In this document: in pieces, positions 1 to 9,836 of the stretch
How the letters are laid out: each line of letters starts with the position of its first letter
Position numbering within the stretch: position 1 is the stretch's first letter
DNA from: Phorcus lineatus
Taxonomy: Eukaryota; Mollusca; Gastropoda; Trochida; Trochidae
DNA: 64,000 nt
Assembly (NCBI GenBank): GCA_921293015.1
Contig: OV121087.1
Location: 632,501-696,500 of the forward strand
Reading direction: 5' to 3'
Translations under genes and position numbers: made by a program
Notes under the pieces: model-generated
What the model saw: only the letters and a program-made list of their open reading frames with translations
Databases searched by the model: none
Told to the model about the DNA's origin: nothing

Positions 1-293
1 GGAAATGGTTCTTAATAAGCTAGGAAACACAATGACAGATTATCGGCTTTAGAGAAAGTTATATGTCCTCAAGACAGATAAGAAGACCTGTGAATGTTTG
101 TCATAGCGCCATAAGAAGGTTGCGGTAAACACCGCAGGAATTTTGAAGTCAGGTACCGCTGGTATATGTAGGCACAATTTAAGCCACCATAGATGATACA
201 CAGACCCTACAAACATATTGACAACAGTAGCAAATCAAAGCATCGGTAATGGTGTGGCTACAAGGTTATCTAAGCCACGGGCAGTACGGCGGT

Positions 294-398
294 GACATCT
301 TTGATCACAGTCTTCTGCCTTTCTTGCATACGAATTCTCAAAGTCATTATGTAGTGTCACATACCCCGAGTACAGGTCCAGATCTTAACCCTATCGAG
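294..398 (+). pseudogene. Tc1/mariner-type transposase remnant (C-terminal DDE region)
   Basis: A 35-codon open stretch reads like the end of a Tc1-family DDE transposase. It has a HSLLPFLHTNS segment, similar to the strand before the second catalytic Asp, then GPDLNPIE, the signature holding the third acidic catalytic residue. The middle part, where the second Asp (QDN-like motif) should lie, is missing, and a stop codon follows the final Glu directly. So it is an internally deleted, dead fragment. It lies upstream of the first visible FReD exon on the same strand, probably in an intron or the 5' flank of that gene. The PDLNPIE motif is distinctive; the rest of the assignment is inference. 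Confidence 0.5.
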
Positions 399-818
399 TG
401 ATGTGATAGGTCAGTGTGAATGATTGCAATTTCATATAGATTTAAGTATATAAATCATACTTGATAAAACATTATTTAGGTACACATGACATAAGGCTTT
501 AAAATAGGGAATGAATTATACATGTATACATGAGTATAATGGTAATCATCAAACATGAATAAATGAATGAATGAAAACATATTCATGAACGGAGATTACA
601 ATTGTTATCTTTCCCAAATGTACAATGATTGATGGAATTGCGTAAGAATATATATAAGGAGCTGCGAACAAACATCGTATAAAAATGTTAAATATCATCA
701 AATTGGAATTTTCTCTACAACTACAAAATTCATTTTAGCAGATAATCATAATGCCATTGTATTTGCACAATGGGAAGAACCAGTATCAATACTTTTGACC
801 AACACTTGGTATTTTTAG
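399..818. other. No gene seen; presumed intron or 5' flank of the FReD gene
   Basis: AT-rich sequence with short ATGA/ATGAATGA runs near 560-590. I looked for the preceding FReD exon (a CDM...GGGW-type segment) and did not find it here. The stretch ends in a plausible polypyrimidine tract and acceptor, TATTTTTAG at 810-818. Confidence 0.4.
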
Positions 819-915
819 GTATTTCAGAGACGCCAAGACGGTTCAGAGGACTTCTGGAGGAACTGGAATGATTACAAACTTGGATTTGGAACTCTGGAAG
901 CTGAATTCTGGCTTG
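819..915 (+). CDS. FReD gene, first visible exon
   Basis: The exon begins after the acceptor TTTTTAG and encodes VFQRRQDGS through EFWLG. Its donor is CTTG|GTATGC. It is 97 nt long, starting at phase 0 and ending one base into a Gly codon. The residue run matches the P-domain entry found in nearly all FReDs, where VFQRR follows a GGWT supplied by the preceding exon. That preceding exon is not seen in the 818 bases upstream. Confidence 0.85.
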
Positions 916-2733
916 GTATGCTTTTGAATTCTGTGAATTACGTTTTCCCACGGAACATCTGAAAATGTTTTAGGTTTGGGAGGTTCGATACAAAATAGAG
1001 AGAAAAAGCTAAAACAATATAAATATGTGGCAGAGAGATAAATATTATGTTATTCAATGTTTTAATTGTATATACCATGTTTCTAATACAAAGTTTTATT
1101 TCAGGTTGTCTTCTTGTAACCAAATAGTTACAATGTTCATGGCCTGCAGTTGATTAGCTTTCAATCAATCTACTAGTTTTCTCTCTATTGTTCTCTGGTG
1201 TGACTGCTTGCCCAGTTCACCAGTCCTCGATCTCCAGTCCCTGTTCGGGCGCCATTTTGTAGCAGGGTCAACGTGTGAAATAACGACAAGCGCTGCTGGT
1301 GGGTTAGATGGAGTTTGGAATTGGACACAAACACTTTTGAACATTTCAAGTTATCACCTTATAACTGCATTGGAATAAAACTCCATTGAACCCACCAGCA
1401 GCGCTTGTCGCTATTTCACAAGTTGACCCTGCTACAAATGCAATATATGCACAATTATATATCTACAAAGGTATATCATATAAACATTTCTACATTTAAG
1501 TTAAAAATTCATGGTAATACGTCACGTGCATGCAATGGTACATATCTGCAAATAAATATTAACATCATGTCAAATGTCAAATTTCGACAATTAAATCAAT
1601 GTCATATGTCCATGTATTCACAGTGTACTGCTTCACAAGTGACTGGATAAATTATGCACATTGCAGGTAATGATTACATCAATCGGTTGACACTTCGACC
1701 AGTTCAGTTGAGGATCAACCTTGGGGACCACGAAAACCAAACCCGTTATGCCGCGTTTTCCTCTTTCCAAATTGAAAACGAGGCCAATAACTATCGGCTT
1801 TCGGTTTCCGGCTACAATGGGACCGCTGGTAAGATTGTTTGAAATTTTCTTATCAATAGAATAATACAAAAAATGGCTTTGGAGATGGGAGAATACTTTT
1901 TGACAGCTAATCTGTCTGACGAGTTGATGAATTTATCTGTGATTATCGCACTTAACCTTGTATCAAAACGAAAGCGTTAAAACGAAAAATACCTCTCAAA
2001 CTGCCTACAAAATAATAATGCATGTTACCTAAATGAATCAAAAGAGTCCAAAGTTCTAATGACCCATGATAAAAAAAACCTGTCAGAGATATTTTGATGA
2101 TAGTTAAAACTTATATAGGATGAATCTTGTTTTAATAAATTGTGACGTATGAGAATGAAATACCTCGGACACATTCAGCTTCACAAATTATATTTTTCAT
2201 GGCTATCCATAAAGTATGCGGTCTTTTGTTGTAAGAAAGGACTTTTGGCTTGTAATAACCCTGTGCAGGTTCTTGTTAGTGACGTTATTCAAAGTTCATA
2301 AGGAACATTGGTTTTCATCCAGTTTTTTAAACGTTTAACATCATATTATGACTGGCGTCGAAGAAGTTTGACAGACGTTTGTCTCTCAAAGGATCAGCGG
2401 CTTCATCTTCATTTCATTTCAATGGTTATATCTGAGGCTATTCCATGAGTACTCACAGATAAATATGACAAGAATTATTTGATCATTGTAGGGGATTCTT
2501 TGAACGTCCAAAACGGATTTGAGTTCACCACCAAGGACTGTGATAACGATATAGACGCAAAGCTAAACTGTGCTGTGGAATATACGGGCGCCTGGTGGTA
2601 TAGGTCTTGTCATCTTTCAAACCTCAACGGCAAGTACGGTGACGCACAGTATGGGAAAGGAATTGTTTGGCACTACTGGCGTGGGATTTATTACTCTTTA
2701 AAATGGACAGAGATGAAGCTGAAACCCATTTGA
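819..2733 (+). CDS. Fibrinogen-related domain (FReD) protein, 3' part of gene, three exons
   Basis: Exons 819-915, 1667-1828 and 2492-2733 join in frame, each junction splitting a Gly codon after its first base, and end at a TGA. The product is about the C-terminal 166 residues of a fibrinogen C-terminal domain. In order it shows [43 protein letters not shown], the calcium-loop segment KDCDNDID, the [13 protein letters not shown] block with its disulfide Cys, and the closing [17 protein letters not shown]. Family members (ficolins, tachylectins, mollusc FREPs) are secreted lectin-like proteins that bind sugars or acetyl groups on microbes. No frameshift or stop interrupts the exons, so the gene is probably functional. 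The signal peptide and N-terminal half of the domain are not visible; they lie off-window or were lost. The first intron carries an antisense LTR fragment. Confidence 0.9.
1237..1254 (-). other. Primer binding site complementary to the 3' end of tRNA-Lys
   Basis: On the minus strand this reads TGGCGCCCGAACAGGGAC. That is the 18-nt primer binding site for tRNA-Lys3 known from many retroelements. It lies three bases downstream of the LTR end at 1258, where reverse transcription would be primed. An exact 18-nt match in this position is very unlikely by chance. Confidence 0.85.
1258..1436 (-). mobile_element. LTR of a minus-strand LTR retrotransposon (179 bp)
   Basis: On the minus strand the segment starts TGTAGCAGGGTCAA and ends TTGACCCTGCTACA, fitting the TG...CA rule. 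Three bases beyond its 3' end lies an 18-nt match to a tRNA-Lys primer binding site, which identifies this as a 5' LTR. A TATAAGG box lies mid-LTR on the minus strand. Unusually, the first and last 59 bp are near-perfect inverted repeats of each other (4 mismatches), leaving about 61 bp unique in the middle. No 3' LTR or pol sequence is seen, and at most ~320 bp of internal sequence fits before the FReD exon. The LTR length is close to that reported for the bivalve Steamer element, but I do not claim membership. Confidence 0.75.
1667..1828 (+). CDS. FReD gene, second visible exon
   Basis: The exon begins after the acceptor ATTGCAG and ends at the donor GCTG|GTAAGA. Its 162 nt keep phase 1 on both sides. 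It encodes [11 protein letters not shown], the LRINLGD strand, [13 protein letters not shown] and [13 protein letters not shown]. This is the central beta-sheet region of the fibrinogen domain. Stop-free and well conserved. Confidence 0.88.
2492..2733 (+). CDS. FReD gene, terminal exon
   Basis: The exon begins after the acceptor ATCATTGTAG and runs 242 nt to TGA at 2731-2733. It encodes [21 protein letters not shown] (the Asp-rich calcium-site segment) and then [21 protein letters not shown], with the two Cys expected to form the C-terminal disulfide. It closes with [24 protein letters not shown]. One oddity is Cys in KDCDND where vertebrate members usually have Arg (KDRDND). Confidence 0.9.
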
Positions 2734-2816
2734 AACACGTTCACCAACAAGGAGCAATAATAATTGAAAAATGCAAACAACTTCCATTTGAAAAAGAAGC
2801 ACTAACACCATTCTGT

Positions 2817-2822
2817 AATAAA
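2817..2822 (+). other. Candidate polyadenylation signal of the FReD gene
   Basis: AATAAA lies 84 bases after the stop codon at 2733. It is the first canonical hexamer downstream and at a plausible 3' UTR distance. The exact cleavage site cannot be seen. Confidence 0.5.
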
Positions 2823-2833
2823 ATGCACGTTAA

Positions 2834-4671
2834 TTTCGAGTTGTTTTCGTGCTCAAAAAGGAAAACTACGCCTACCCTGCCCAGTTTTTGTTGTTGAAAA
2901 TTTTGGAACTGATATGGTTTTCTTCTCTGTAAGAGAATACTCATTTCTGTTATTTCAGGGCAGACTACAAAAGCAAAAAATATATTAACAATATTAATCA
3001 ATGTATCATCGCATGTGTCAGCGAATACCCTCACCTTCTATTTATTAATAGCTGCTCTTCATATCAACTTTAGCACTATAAAAACTAAAACATTGGGTCA
3101 AGAATACTAGAACTCTTTGGAGTTCTTCCAACACTTTAATGTCAGAGTTCTGTGGAATACAAAATAACAATAAATCAGTATGAAACAGATCGACAATTAT
3201 CTTAAATGAATAAATAAATAATTAATAAATGATGATGTTTTTGCTTTCCTTGAAATATATGATAACACTCAGCAAGGGAAGTAACTCTTGCATGGCTTAT
3301 GCAAACACTTATTCAACTCGCACAATGTGAATGTAAACCTCAATCTTTAGGTAAAGCCTAACTCTGCAAAGAATCTAAATGATGGATAAAGCTAAGAAAT
3401 TAAATACTATGCCATAAATAATAGAAAAACAATCTGGTAATAGAAAGGAATATACAAATTTATGTGCTGTTTTTAACTCATGGACAGTTCAATTTACTCA
3501 AAAGGGTGAAACAATACCTGAAAATATCTCATGTGGAAAATTTATAAAATTCTTATTACAAAATACAATTTAAACCTAACAAATACTTTTGAATAGGAAA
3601 ATACACCTTGTTTATTCTTACTTATTAAAAAGAAAACCTAATACCGCTATCCTGAATTATAATAGATTCGCCCAAGCATGAACTTGTCGGGGAAACTTTG
3701 AAAGTACTTTAAATATTACTTACAAATAACCTTTTGACCTTAAATTCAAATACATAAAGTTATTACCACATGAAATGAAAGTTACCTGAAGAGTAAACCT
3801 CCAAAATTACTCTTTGCACATACAAATGCAAACACTTCGACACCAGCGACAACATGGTTTGTCTTGTCGAAACCGGAACCGGAAATGCCCTTTAACAATA
3901 ACTGTAAAAAAATTGTGCGCGTAGCGCAAGAGACTTGGCTTTGTAAATAGTAAAACATCCCTGCAATAAGTTCCCTTAACTACTCTAAACTTAACCCTAT
4001 TAAAGAAAACTTAAATTGATAAAAAGTTAAAAAAATAAATACTTGCTCAAAGAAAATAAACACTTGAAATGACTCTTTGATCAACATGTCATTCGATTCA
4101 AACCAGTCTGGTTTGTCCAGTTGTGATTGTTGCCCAGGAGTTCTGAAAGGCCTGATGCCGATGGACTCATAGCAAAGTGTCCATGAACGTTTCGATTTTT
4201 TACTTCACCTTGAGAAGCATGAATATTGAATTGATTGGAATTTAATGCTTCTGTTATAGTGGTAGCACTAAAGCAAAACAATTTTCAAATATTTCCATTA
4301 ATATATGGACGTTTGTATATATTCGCACAAATAACATCAAACAATGCATGTAAAAACCATGTATTCGTTTTACATACCCTTGTTAAAGTGTGTTCTTACT
4401 ATATGAGAAATGGAAATTAAGCAAAGCCCAGATGATATAGATTCGTCTACGATATGATATAGATTTGAATAGCACAATAATCCCACACGGTTAATCATTA
4501 TGGATGTAATTTTGCAGATTTTGGTTAGTATTTGGTTATGTATTAGTATTTCCTGAAAAAACATCAATGTGATACAAATAAAAATATTGTAAGAGGAAAA
4601 CAAACTGTAACTATAAACTTGTAAAAATGCTTTAAGTCTATAACTTCAATCAGAAGGAACAAATAGATGTA
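2834..4671. other. Intergenic DNA, no gene recognised
   Basis: AT-rich sequence with only short, unconvincing ORFs. A short locally GC-richer patch near 3836-3890 contains two ACCGGAA-type repeats. Nothing codes for a family I recognise. Confidence 0.4.
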
Positions 4672-4675
4672 TTGA

Positions 4676-5071
4676 AGAGTCACTCCGTGATTTTCAAAAC
4701 ATATTATTTACCTTTGACACGAACCTAAAGGTGGTGATATAAAATCAAAACATCATAACTTTTAACGTCCAAAAGACTTATATATGACAAATACTGATTT
4801 TACATGAAAGTCTAAACTAACAAACTCTATCAACTCCTATCTGCCCTCCTGGCTGTTTTAGATAAGACTCCAAAATTACGTTTGACTATTTGACGTGCGC
4901 CACTGTCCGTTTTTGGATCATAATTGCGACGTTCTACCTTCATGTTGTCACTGTTTAAAACCAATAAGGTCTAAAATGTGTTTTTTTTGGTGACAGTCGA
5001 TACTTCGCGATCAAATGACACCATTGATTAAGTTTGGCATAAATGACTCCAACAACTCACGGAGTGGCTCT
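4676..5071. mobile_element. MITE-like non-autonomous DNA transposon (396 bp)
   Basis: Terminal inverted repeats of 15 bp, AGAGTCACTCCGTGA at 4676-4690 and its complement with one mismatch at 5057-5071, enclose a non-coding body. A TTGA duplication flanks both ends (4672-4675 and 5072-5075). A diverged relative of its right half is at 27845-28075, including the phrase TCCAAAATTACGTTT and the CTCCAACAAC end. Small size, terminal repeats, target duplication and a second copy together support a MITE. The superfamily cannot be assigned safely. Confidence 0.65.
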
Positions 5072-5097
5072 TTGATAGAAACAACAATATTGATTGT

Positions 5098-5721
5098 ATC
5101 TTTCAGGGGTCTTGTTAATGTAAAACATCAATGGTTTCAGTAAAGCATTATCCACAGATGCATATCAACAAATGAACTGTTATCAAAAATGAAATTGATT
5201 GACACCAATGTCTGTACTTTTTGTAAAAACGAAGTGGAAACTATAACGCACATGTTTTATGAGTGCAATATAATCAAAGAAATTTTGAGCAATGTTATTA
5301 AATGGATTCAACTTAAAACTGGCACCCTTTTTCACTTTGATAAGTCGAAAATACTATTTGAATACCGAGAGAGAAGAAATGACGTAGTCAATCGTATCAT
5401 CATTATCACAAAGTACAACATTTTTAAATCAAGACTAGCAAACAGACGCCGAAACATTGCACACATTAAACATGACATTGAATCTGCATACACCTTAGAT
5501 AAATACAATTCAAAGATAACTTGTAGTGTAACACCTTTTGCCACATTTTGGTCTTCTAGTCATATGTTGTTTAGTTGATGTCGACGTTTTATCTACAACG
5601 CTGAGGCTATGATTATTACTATATATTTATAATATTAGTATTATAATTCCATGTTTCAACAATTCGATTAATCTCTGTATGTTGACTTTGAACCAAAAAC
5701 AGCGAAATAAAAAAACAAAAA
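5098..5721 (+). mobile_element. 5'-truncated LINE insertion with A-rich tail
   Basis: This 624-bp insertion ends in an A-rich tail (AAATAAAAAAACAAAAAAA). It is bounded by a perfect 15-bp direct repeat, AACAATATTGATTGT, at 5083-5097 and 5722-5736. That is the signature of target-primed reverse transcription. It carries the last ~145 codons of the element's ORF2. It sits 23 bp beyond the TTGA duplication of the adjacent MITE. The intact duplication suggests a fairly recent insertion. Confidence 0.85.
5144..5578 (+). pseudogene. LINE ORF2 C-terminus (Cys-rich zinc-knuckle tail)
   Basis: The frame is open from 5144 (after a TAA) to the TGA ending at 5578. It encodes ISTNELLSKMKL, then CTFCKNEVETITHMFYEC, the C-x2-C...H-x4-C knuckle found at the C-terminus of many L1/Tx1-type reverse transcriptases. 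A basic stretch rich in Arg and Lys follows (VNRIIIITKYNIFKSRL). The RT and endonuclease domains are absent because of 5' truncation. No stop or frameshift lies in the remnant, so it is dead by truncation rather than decay. The ATG at 5189 is internal to the real ORF and not a true start. Confidence 0.75.
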
Positions 5722-5736
5722 AACAATATTGATTGT

Positions 5737-5810
5737 CATTTCTCTTTCCACCACCACCACAAACCAGATAAAACAAACATCATTGTAAGTCCCCTGCGAC
5801 ACTTGCCGAG
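5737..5810 (-). repeat. Partial third copy of the DIRS-like terminal repeat
   Basis: These 74 bases match the repeats at 6240-6584 and 9837-10175 (the CATTTCTCTTTCCACC to CTTGCCGAG segment). They diverge abruptly at 5811. The copy abuts the right target duplication of the LINE, so the LINE inserted at or beside an older repeat fragment. It may be the third part of a split-direct-repeat terminus. Confidence 0.6.
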
Positions 5811-5946
5811 GCGTTTATTTCAAGCGTACCATGTACAGTATCATACACGCCCCATCACGTATACAATCAGAATACCAAACTTTACCAATAGCTGTTTTGC
5901 TTAATCACACGTTTTTCATCAAAACTACAATACATTTACTTTCAGT

Positions 5947-6167
5947 ACCTACAAGGTAGGTATCTTTTTTCTTTTTTTTTCATAATTTGTTTTTGTACAA
6001 GGTGCTAATCAAATTAGCTCTATAAAATAGTTATCGATTCCAGCACCTACACGATAGGTATCTATTCAAGCACCTACAAGGTAGGTAACCATTCTAACTC
6101 CAACATTGTAGGTTGGCGTTTCCCATCATCTACAAGGTAAGACTGCTTGCAGTCCTACAAGATAGAT
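5947..6167. repeat. Cluster of six short hairpin motifs (ACCTACAAGGTAGGT type)
   Basis: Perfect copies of the inverted-repeat motif ACCTAC-AAG-GTAGGT lie at 5947-5961 and 6072-6086. Variant copies lie at 6045-6059 (ACCTACACGATAGGT), 6102-6114, 6127-6141 and 6153-6167. Spacing is irregular. The cluster lies just outside the left direct repeat of the DIRS-like element. Function is unknown; it may be subterminal element sequence. Confidence 0.6.
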
Positions 6168-6239
6168 ATAATATCACTGCAGCACAATTGCACAGAAAAC
6201 GGAAAAAATTTCCCATTAGAAATTTGAAATATTCAAAAT

Positions 6240-6584
6240 CTCAATACTTTGAGTGTTAGTGGTCTCAGCCGAGAATGAACTTACCGCGCTCTGACGTCAC
6301 CTTTATATACATATCTAACAGCGTCCCCTTTCTTCTATTATCTCCCTTATTTATCTTGTTAGTCTCTGAAGAGAAATCAATTTCTATCGTGTTCGCCCAG
6401 CTCAAACGATAGAAATTTCATTTCTCTTTCCATCACCTCCACCACAAACCAGATAAAACAAACATCATTGTAGGTCCCCTGCGATACTTGCCGAGACACA
6501 AAGAAAGGGAATTTGTATGACAAAATTTTATTACGAATTACATTTACAAACCAAGAGATTTGATACACTCAATCTAGCAATCAA
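6240..6584 (-). repeat. DIRS-like element terminal direct repeat, copy 1
   Basis: 345 bp, clearly alignable over its full length to 9837-10175. It starts at CTCAATACTTTGAGTG and ends at ATCTAGCAATCAA. It contains a small hairpin, TTTCTATCGT at 6381-6390 with its complement at 6405-6414. The end of the tyrosine recombinase frame (stop at 6531-6533, minus strand) lies inside this repeat. Confidence 0.8.
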
Positions 6585-7440
6585 ATCATCTTTTAAGTAG
6601 CCATCCTTGGCCGTTTCACTTTTTACCATCAAGCTGTGAAGTCCATACTTGGCAATATCAGGGACTAGAGGAGCAAGGGCTTCCAAGAATAACTCACGCA
6701 ACCTTGTGTAAGAGAGAGAGGCTTATCCACTAGTCTCAACCTATATCCCTTATGACACGTCAATATTGACTTAAAAATATACTCCTGTGAGTCCCCAGAT
6801 ATACCTGCCAAATTCAGATATCTCTTCAATTGTCCGTCGGGGCAAAACTCGGATCCAGAAGATGCTATTACCACCCATGCACCATCATGATACACATCTG
6901 TCTCCGACTTCTCCAAAAATACAGACATATGATGATCGTGGAACACGATGTCAGATCTACGAATATGCAACACTTCACTCGAGCGTAAGAACCCAAAGTA
7001 AGCAACTGTGATCATTGTCACGATTCTACTGTCTTTTAGACACGATTGACAACATGATGAGATAACCAAAGCTTTTATGTTTTCACTGGTCACAGGACTC
7101 TTCTAAATGACTAACTAAGCCTACCTGCTTCCAAAACATTTTTAACAAGAGTATTGTCCGTTGGGGACGAAATGCCGACAATAACGTAAACATATCTAAT
7201 ACTGTAAAAGGCTGCTTTGTATGAGAGCAACACATATAATGCACAGTGTAATGGGGGTATAGGCAAAGAGATAGGCAACCCATGCGATTGAGCCCAAACC
7301 ATGAATCGCTGAAAACCAGAAGTATAAGCTCTAGAAGTAGAAGTTGCCCTCGCATTAACCAAAAGATCTGCTAGGGACGACACCTCACTCTTCAGACTCA
7401 CAGGAAGCTTAGAAACCGCCACATGATAAACATATTCTAT
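6531..7440 (-). pseudogene. Tyrosine recombinase (phage-integrase fold) of the DIRS-like element
   Basis: The N-terminal SAM-like core-binding part is seen at ~7440-7111 (ARATSTSRAYTSGFQRFMVW). The catalytic domain is at ~7093-6531, with TVAYFGFLRSSEVLHIRRSD holding the first catalytic Arg and ...EKSETDVYHDG following. Two frameshifts separate the pieces, near 7100 and ~6715. Near 6630 the frame runs from YGLHSL directly into TAKDGYLKDD, so the catalytic HxLR box and its helix appear deleted while the Tyr region survives. Loss of the Arg box means no recombinase activity. The family normally integrates a circular cDNA by site-specific recombination. Confidence 0.8.
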
Positions 7441-7476
7441 AATACCTGAAACACAAGGAAGAATACATGGATTAAA

Positions 7477-9345
7477 TCATTCACTGTAGTCTATATACAA
7501 CGCTAACATGGGAAACCGCAGATCCACAACACCAAACAAATCACCACACAACTGCGCACATATGCCTCTTTTGTTAGAGGAAGATGCAAGACATACCATG
7601 GTTATGAATACGTCATTTGGACACAGCAATGGCCAAAAACTCGCTGAAAACCATCTAGGCACTACGACTGTACCCTTAGCCTTGTATATACACATGTGCT
7701 TCAGCACCCTCGCTACCAGATAGACATTGGGAACAACCCAATTCATCTCATGTACCCAATCTACAGTAAAAGTATCAACAGATTCACAACCTGGGATCAA
7801 AAACGGGAATCGAAACAATCTATTTTCTTGTTGTAGTATGAAGCAAACCTATCAATAGTGTGGGGTCCCCATTTGCCATCAACCAACTCAAAGACATCTT
7901 GAGATTCACCCCAGTCATCCTTACCAACCATCATACTAAGATAATCAGCCTGTTTATTCTCTCCCCGGGGAATCCAATCCACCTCCAAATGCACCCTGTG
8001 CTGTAGACACACATTAAATATATCCATTGCTACAGCTTGAAAGTACGTTTTCATACTACCCTTCTGCACAACTACTACTACATTCTGATTATCTGTAAAC
8101 CATTTAACAGAGTGCGAAGTTAAAAATGGCAGAAAACTCTTGAGAACCAGTAATACAGCTTTCAGCTCTCTCCAGCTCGAGCTCATATGCATCTCCTCCT
8201 CAGACCACGCCCTTGTGACTCTCTACCTCCACATTGTACATATATAGTAACCTCCGAACCCTGTACTGCTAGCATGACTGTAAACAACCCGGCTAGGGGA
8301 ACTATCTGTACATTACGACCTGGTATAGTAATTACCAATGTTAGAAGCCATAAATTGAAGCTGATGAATAGTTGGCTGAGACAGATAGATTTTGTCACCC
8401 CAGAACTCAAAATATCTACAGACATTGCTCTAGTCATCAACTGACTTACACAACCAAAAACTAACTTCATAGCCACAATCTGCCCCACAATAGAAGCTTA
8501 TTTCCGAACTGAAACTGTTGACATCTGAACAAATCAATAAACTGGTTATAGCATCCTTCACCTTTTGTATCTTCCGATCAGGTACTGACAGAGTGAATTG
8601 CGAGGTATCCACACCAAAGCAAGCCATTTGAAATTCTGCGAAGGAGACCAACGATACTTTGCAGCTTTCGGTACAAAGCCTGATTTAATCAAGGCACCCT
8701 TAACCTTGTGAGCTGCCACCTCATACTTAAGCTGTGAACTTTCCGACATGTTACCGTCATCCAAAAATGTCACAATACGGATACCTTCACTTTTTGACCA
8801 ACTGTCATGTTACTTTTGTAAATAATTAGGGGGCGGATGTTAGCCCGAAAGACAGCACCAAAAATGGAAATTACTTTCTTGCACAAGGCCAATCCCAAGC
8901 AAATCCAAGATACCTCTCCAAATGATGGTAGGCAGATGGAATGACAAATTTTACAACCCAGTCATTGTCATTTATGTACTTTAAAGCAGTTTTCCAATCT
9001 TCATACTTAACCGAGAGTTTATACATATGCTTATTAACAAAATCAGTCTTTTCTTTCCAGACGTTTGAATAGAAACAGATAGTGGATTTACAACACGCGA
9101 AGGGTTAACACATTCACTATGAGATCTTTTCGTAGCAAATCTGTAATTGCTTCAGACACAAAACTGTTATGAGTGATTGCAGTTGCATAGGAACGGGGGT
9201 AGAGTAAAAGGGAATCTTATTTCCTGATTTAATGACATCCTTAACGAGGCACCAATTTCCCGCCAAAACTCATAGTTCACCCTAAGACGCCCCCTCACTC
9301 TAATCTCAGCACAACCCTGTTCGTATTCGTAAAAGTCATCGGTTA
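7477..9345 (-). pseudogene. Reverse transcriptase / RNase H of the DIRS-like element
   Basis: Pieces in several frames line up as one polyprotein. The N-terminal RT lead-in is at ~9345-9167 (RVRGRLRVNYEFWREIG...IRFPF). A finger segment with AITDLLRKDLIV is near 9150-9110. The palm motif IVTFLDDGN, an xLDD catalytic box, is near 8770. The thumb follows at ~8730-8600 (SGFVPKAAKYRWSPSQNFKWLA). RNase H is at ~8192-7900 with SSWRELKAV, WFTDNQNVV and IPRGENKQADYLS. The connecting region typical of DIRS elements, WGPHTIDRFAS and PGCESVDTFTVDW, is at ~7860-7740. Several frameshifts and a missing block between finger and palm make it inactive. Confidence 0.8.
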
Positions 9346-9365
9346 ATGATAAATTGTCAGAATGG

Positions 9366-9812
9366 TTATTCGCCGATCTTCTTCTTGTTGTCAAAAACTC
9401 TGCTGTCTCGTTGTCCTCTCCCGGAGACTGACGGGCAGTCTCTCCTCCAGTGTGTCGGGTCTCCGCACGCAAAGCATGTGCCTCTGCGCTGTGCACGAAA
9501 GGGCTCCTGGGGCGGTTTGGGCAAACCGCCAGCGCTAGTATTAGCGCTAACCCGCTGAGTAGACTGGGTGACAGTCGCTGAAGGTCTGGAATAAGGATTA
9601 AAGCGGGAGAACTTAGCCTTCTTTTTCTCAAGCTTCTTAACTGCCCTGGTGTCTGCTCGCAAAATCCTCCTCTTATCATCGGAATTTTCGGCGAGTGTGT
9701 TGGACTGTGTATTCACGTACATTTTCCCACTCGCCCTCTGACGTGTCAGCTATCCTTATTAGTTTGTTCCTCAACTGTACCTCAGCCTCTTGAATCAACA
9801 GTAATGACGTGG
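9366..9812 (-). pseudogene. Gag-like protein of the DIRS-like element (CCHC zinc knuckle)
   Basis: Minus-strand reading gives an acidic/basic helical segment (EAEVQLRNKLIRIAD, then a frameshift near 9720, then KRRILRADTRAVKKLEKKKAK). A linker with PKPPQEP follows, then the nucleocapsid knuckle CFACGDPTHWRRDC (C-x2-C-x4-H-x4-C) near 9490-9450. The protein would package element RNA. The N-terminal half is missing because the direct repeat at 9837 abuts the middle of the coding region. Confidence 0.7.
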
Positions 9813-9836
9813 AACAATCGAAAAAATATATAACGA

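Noticed and set aside
938..1123. Minus-strand ORF near the LTR, possible gag
   Set aside because: No gag or zinc-knuckle motif; too short and AT-rich to support.
9167..9679. 170-residue minus-strand ORF
   Set aside because: Its first part is the out-of-frame shadow of gag; only its last third is genuine RT sequence, annotated with the RT pseudogene.
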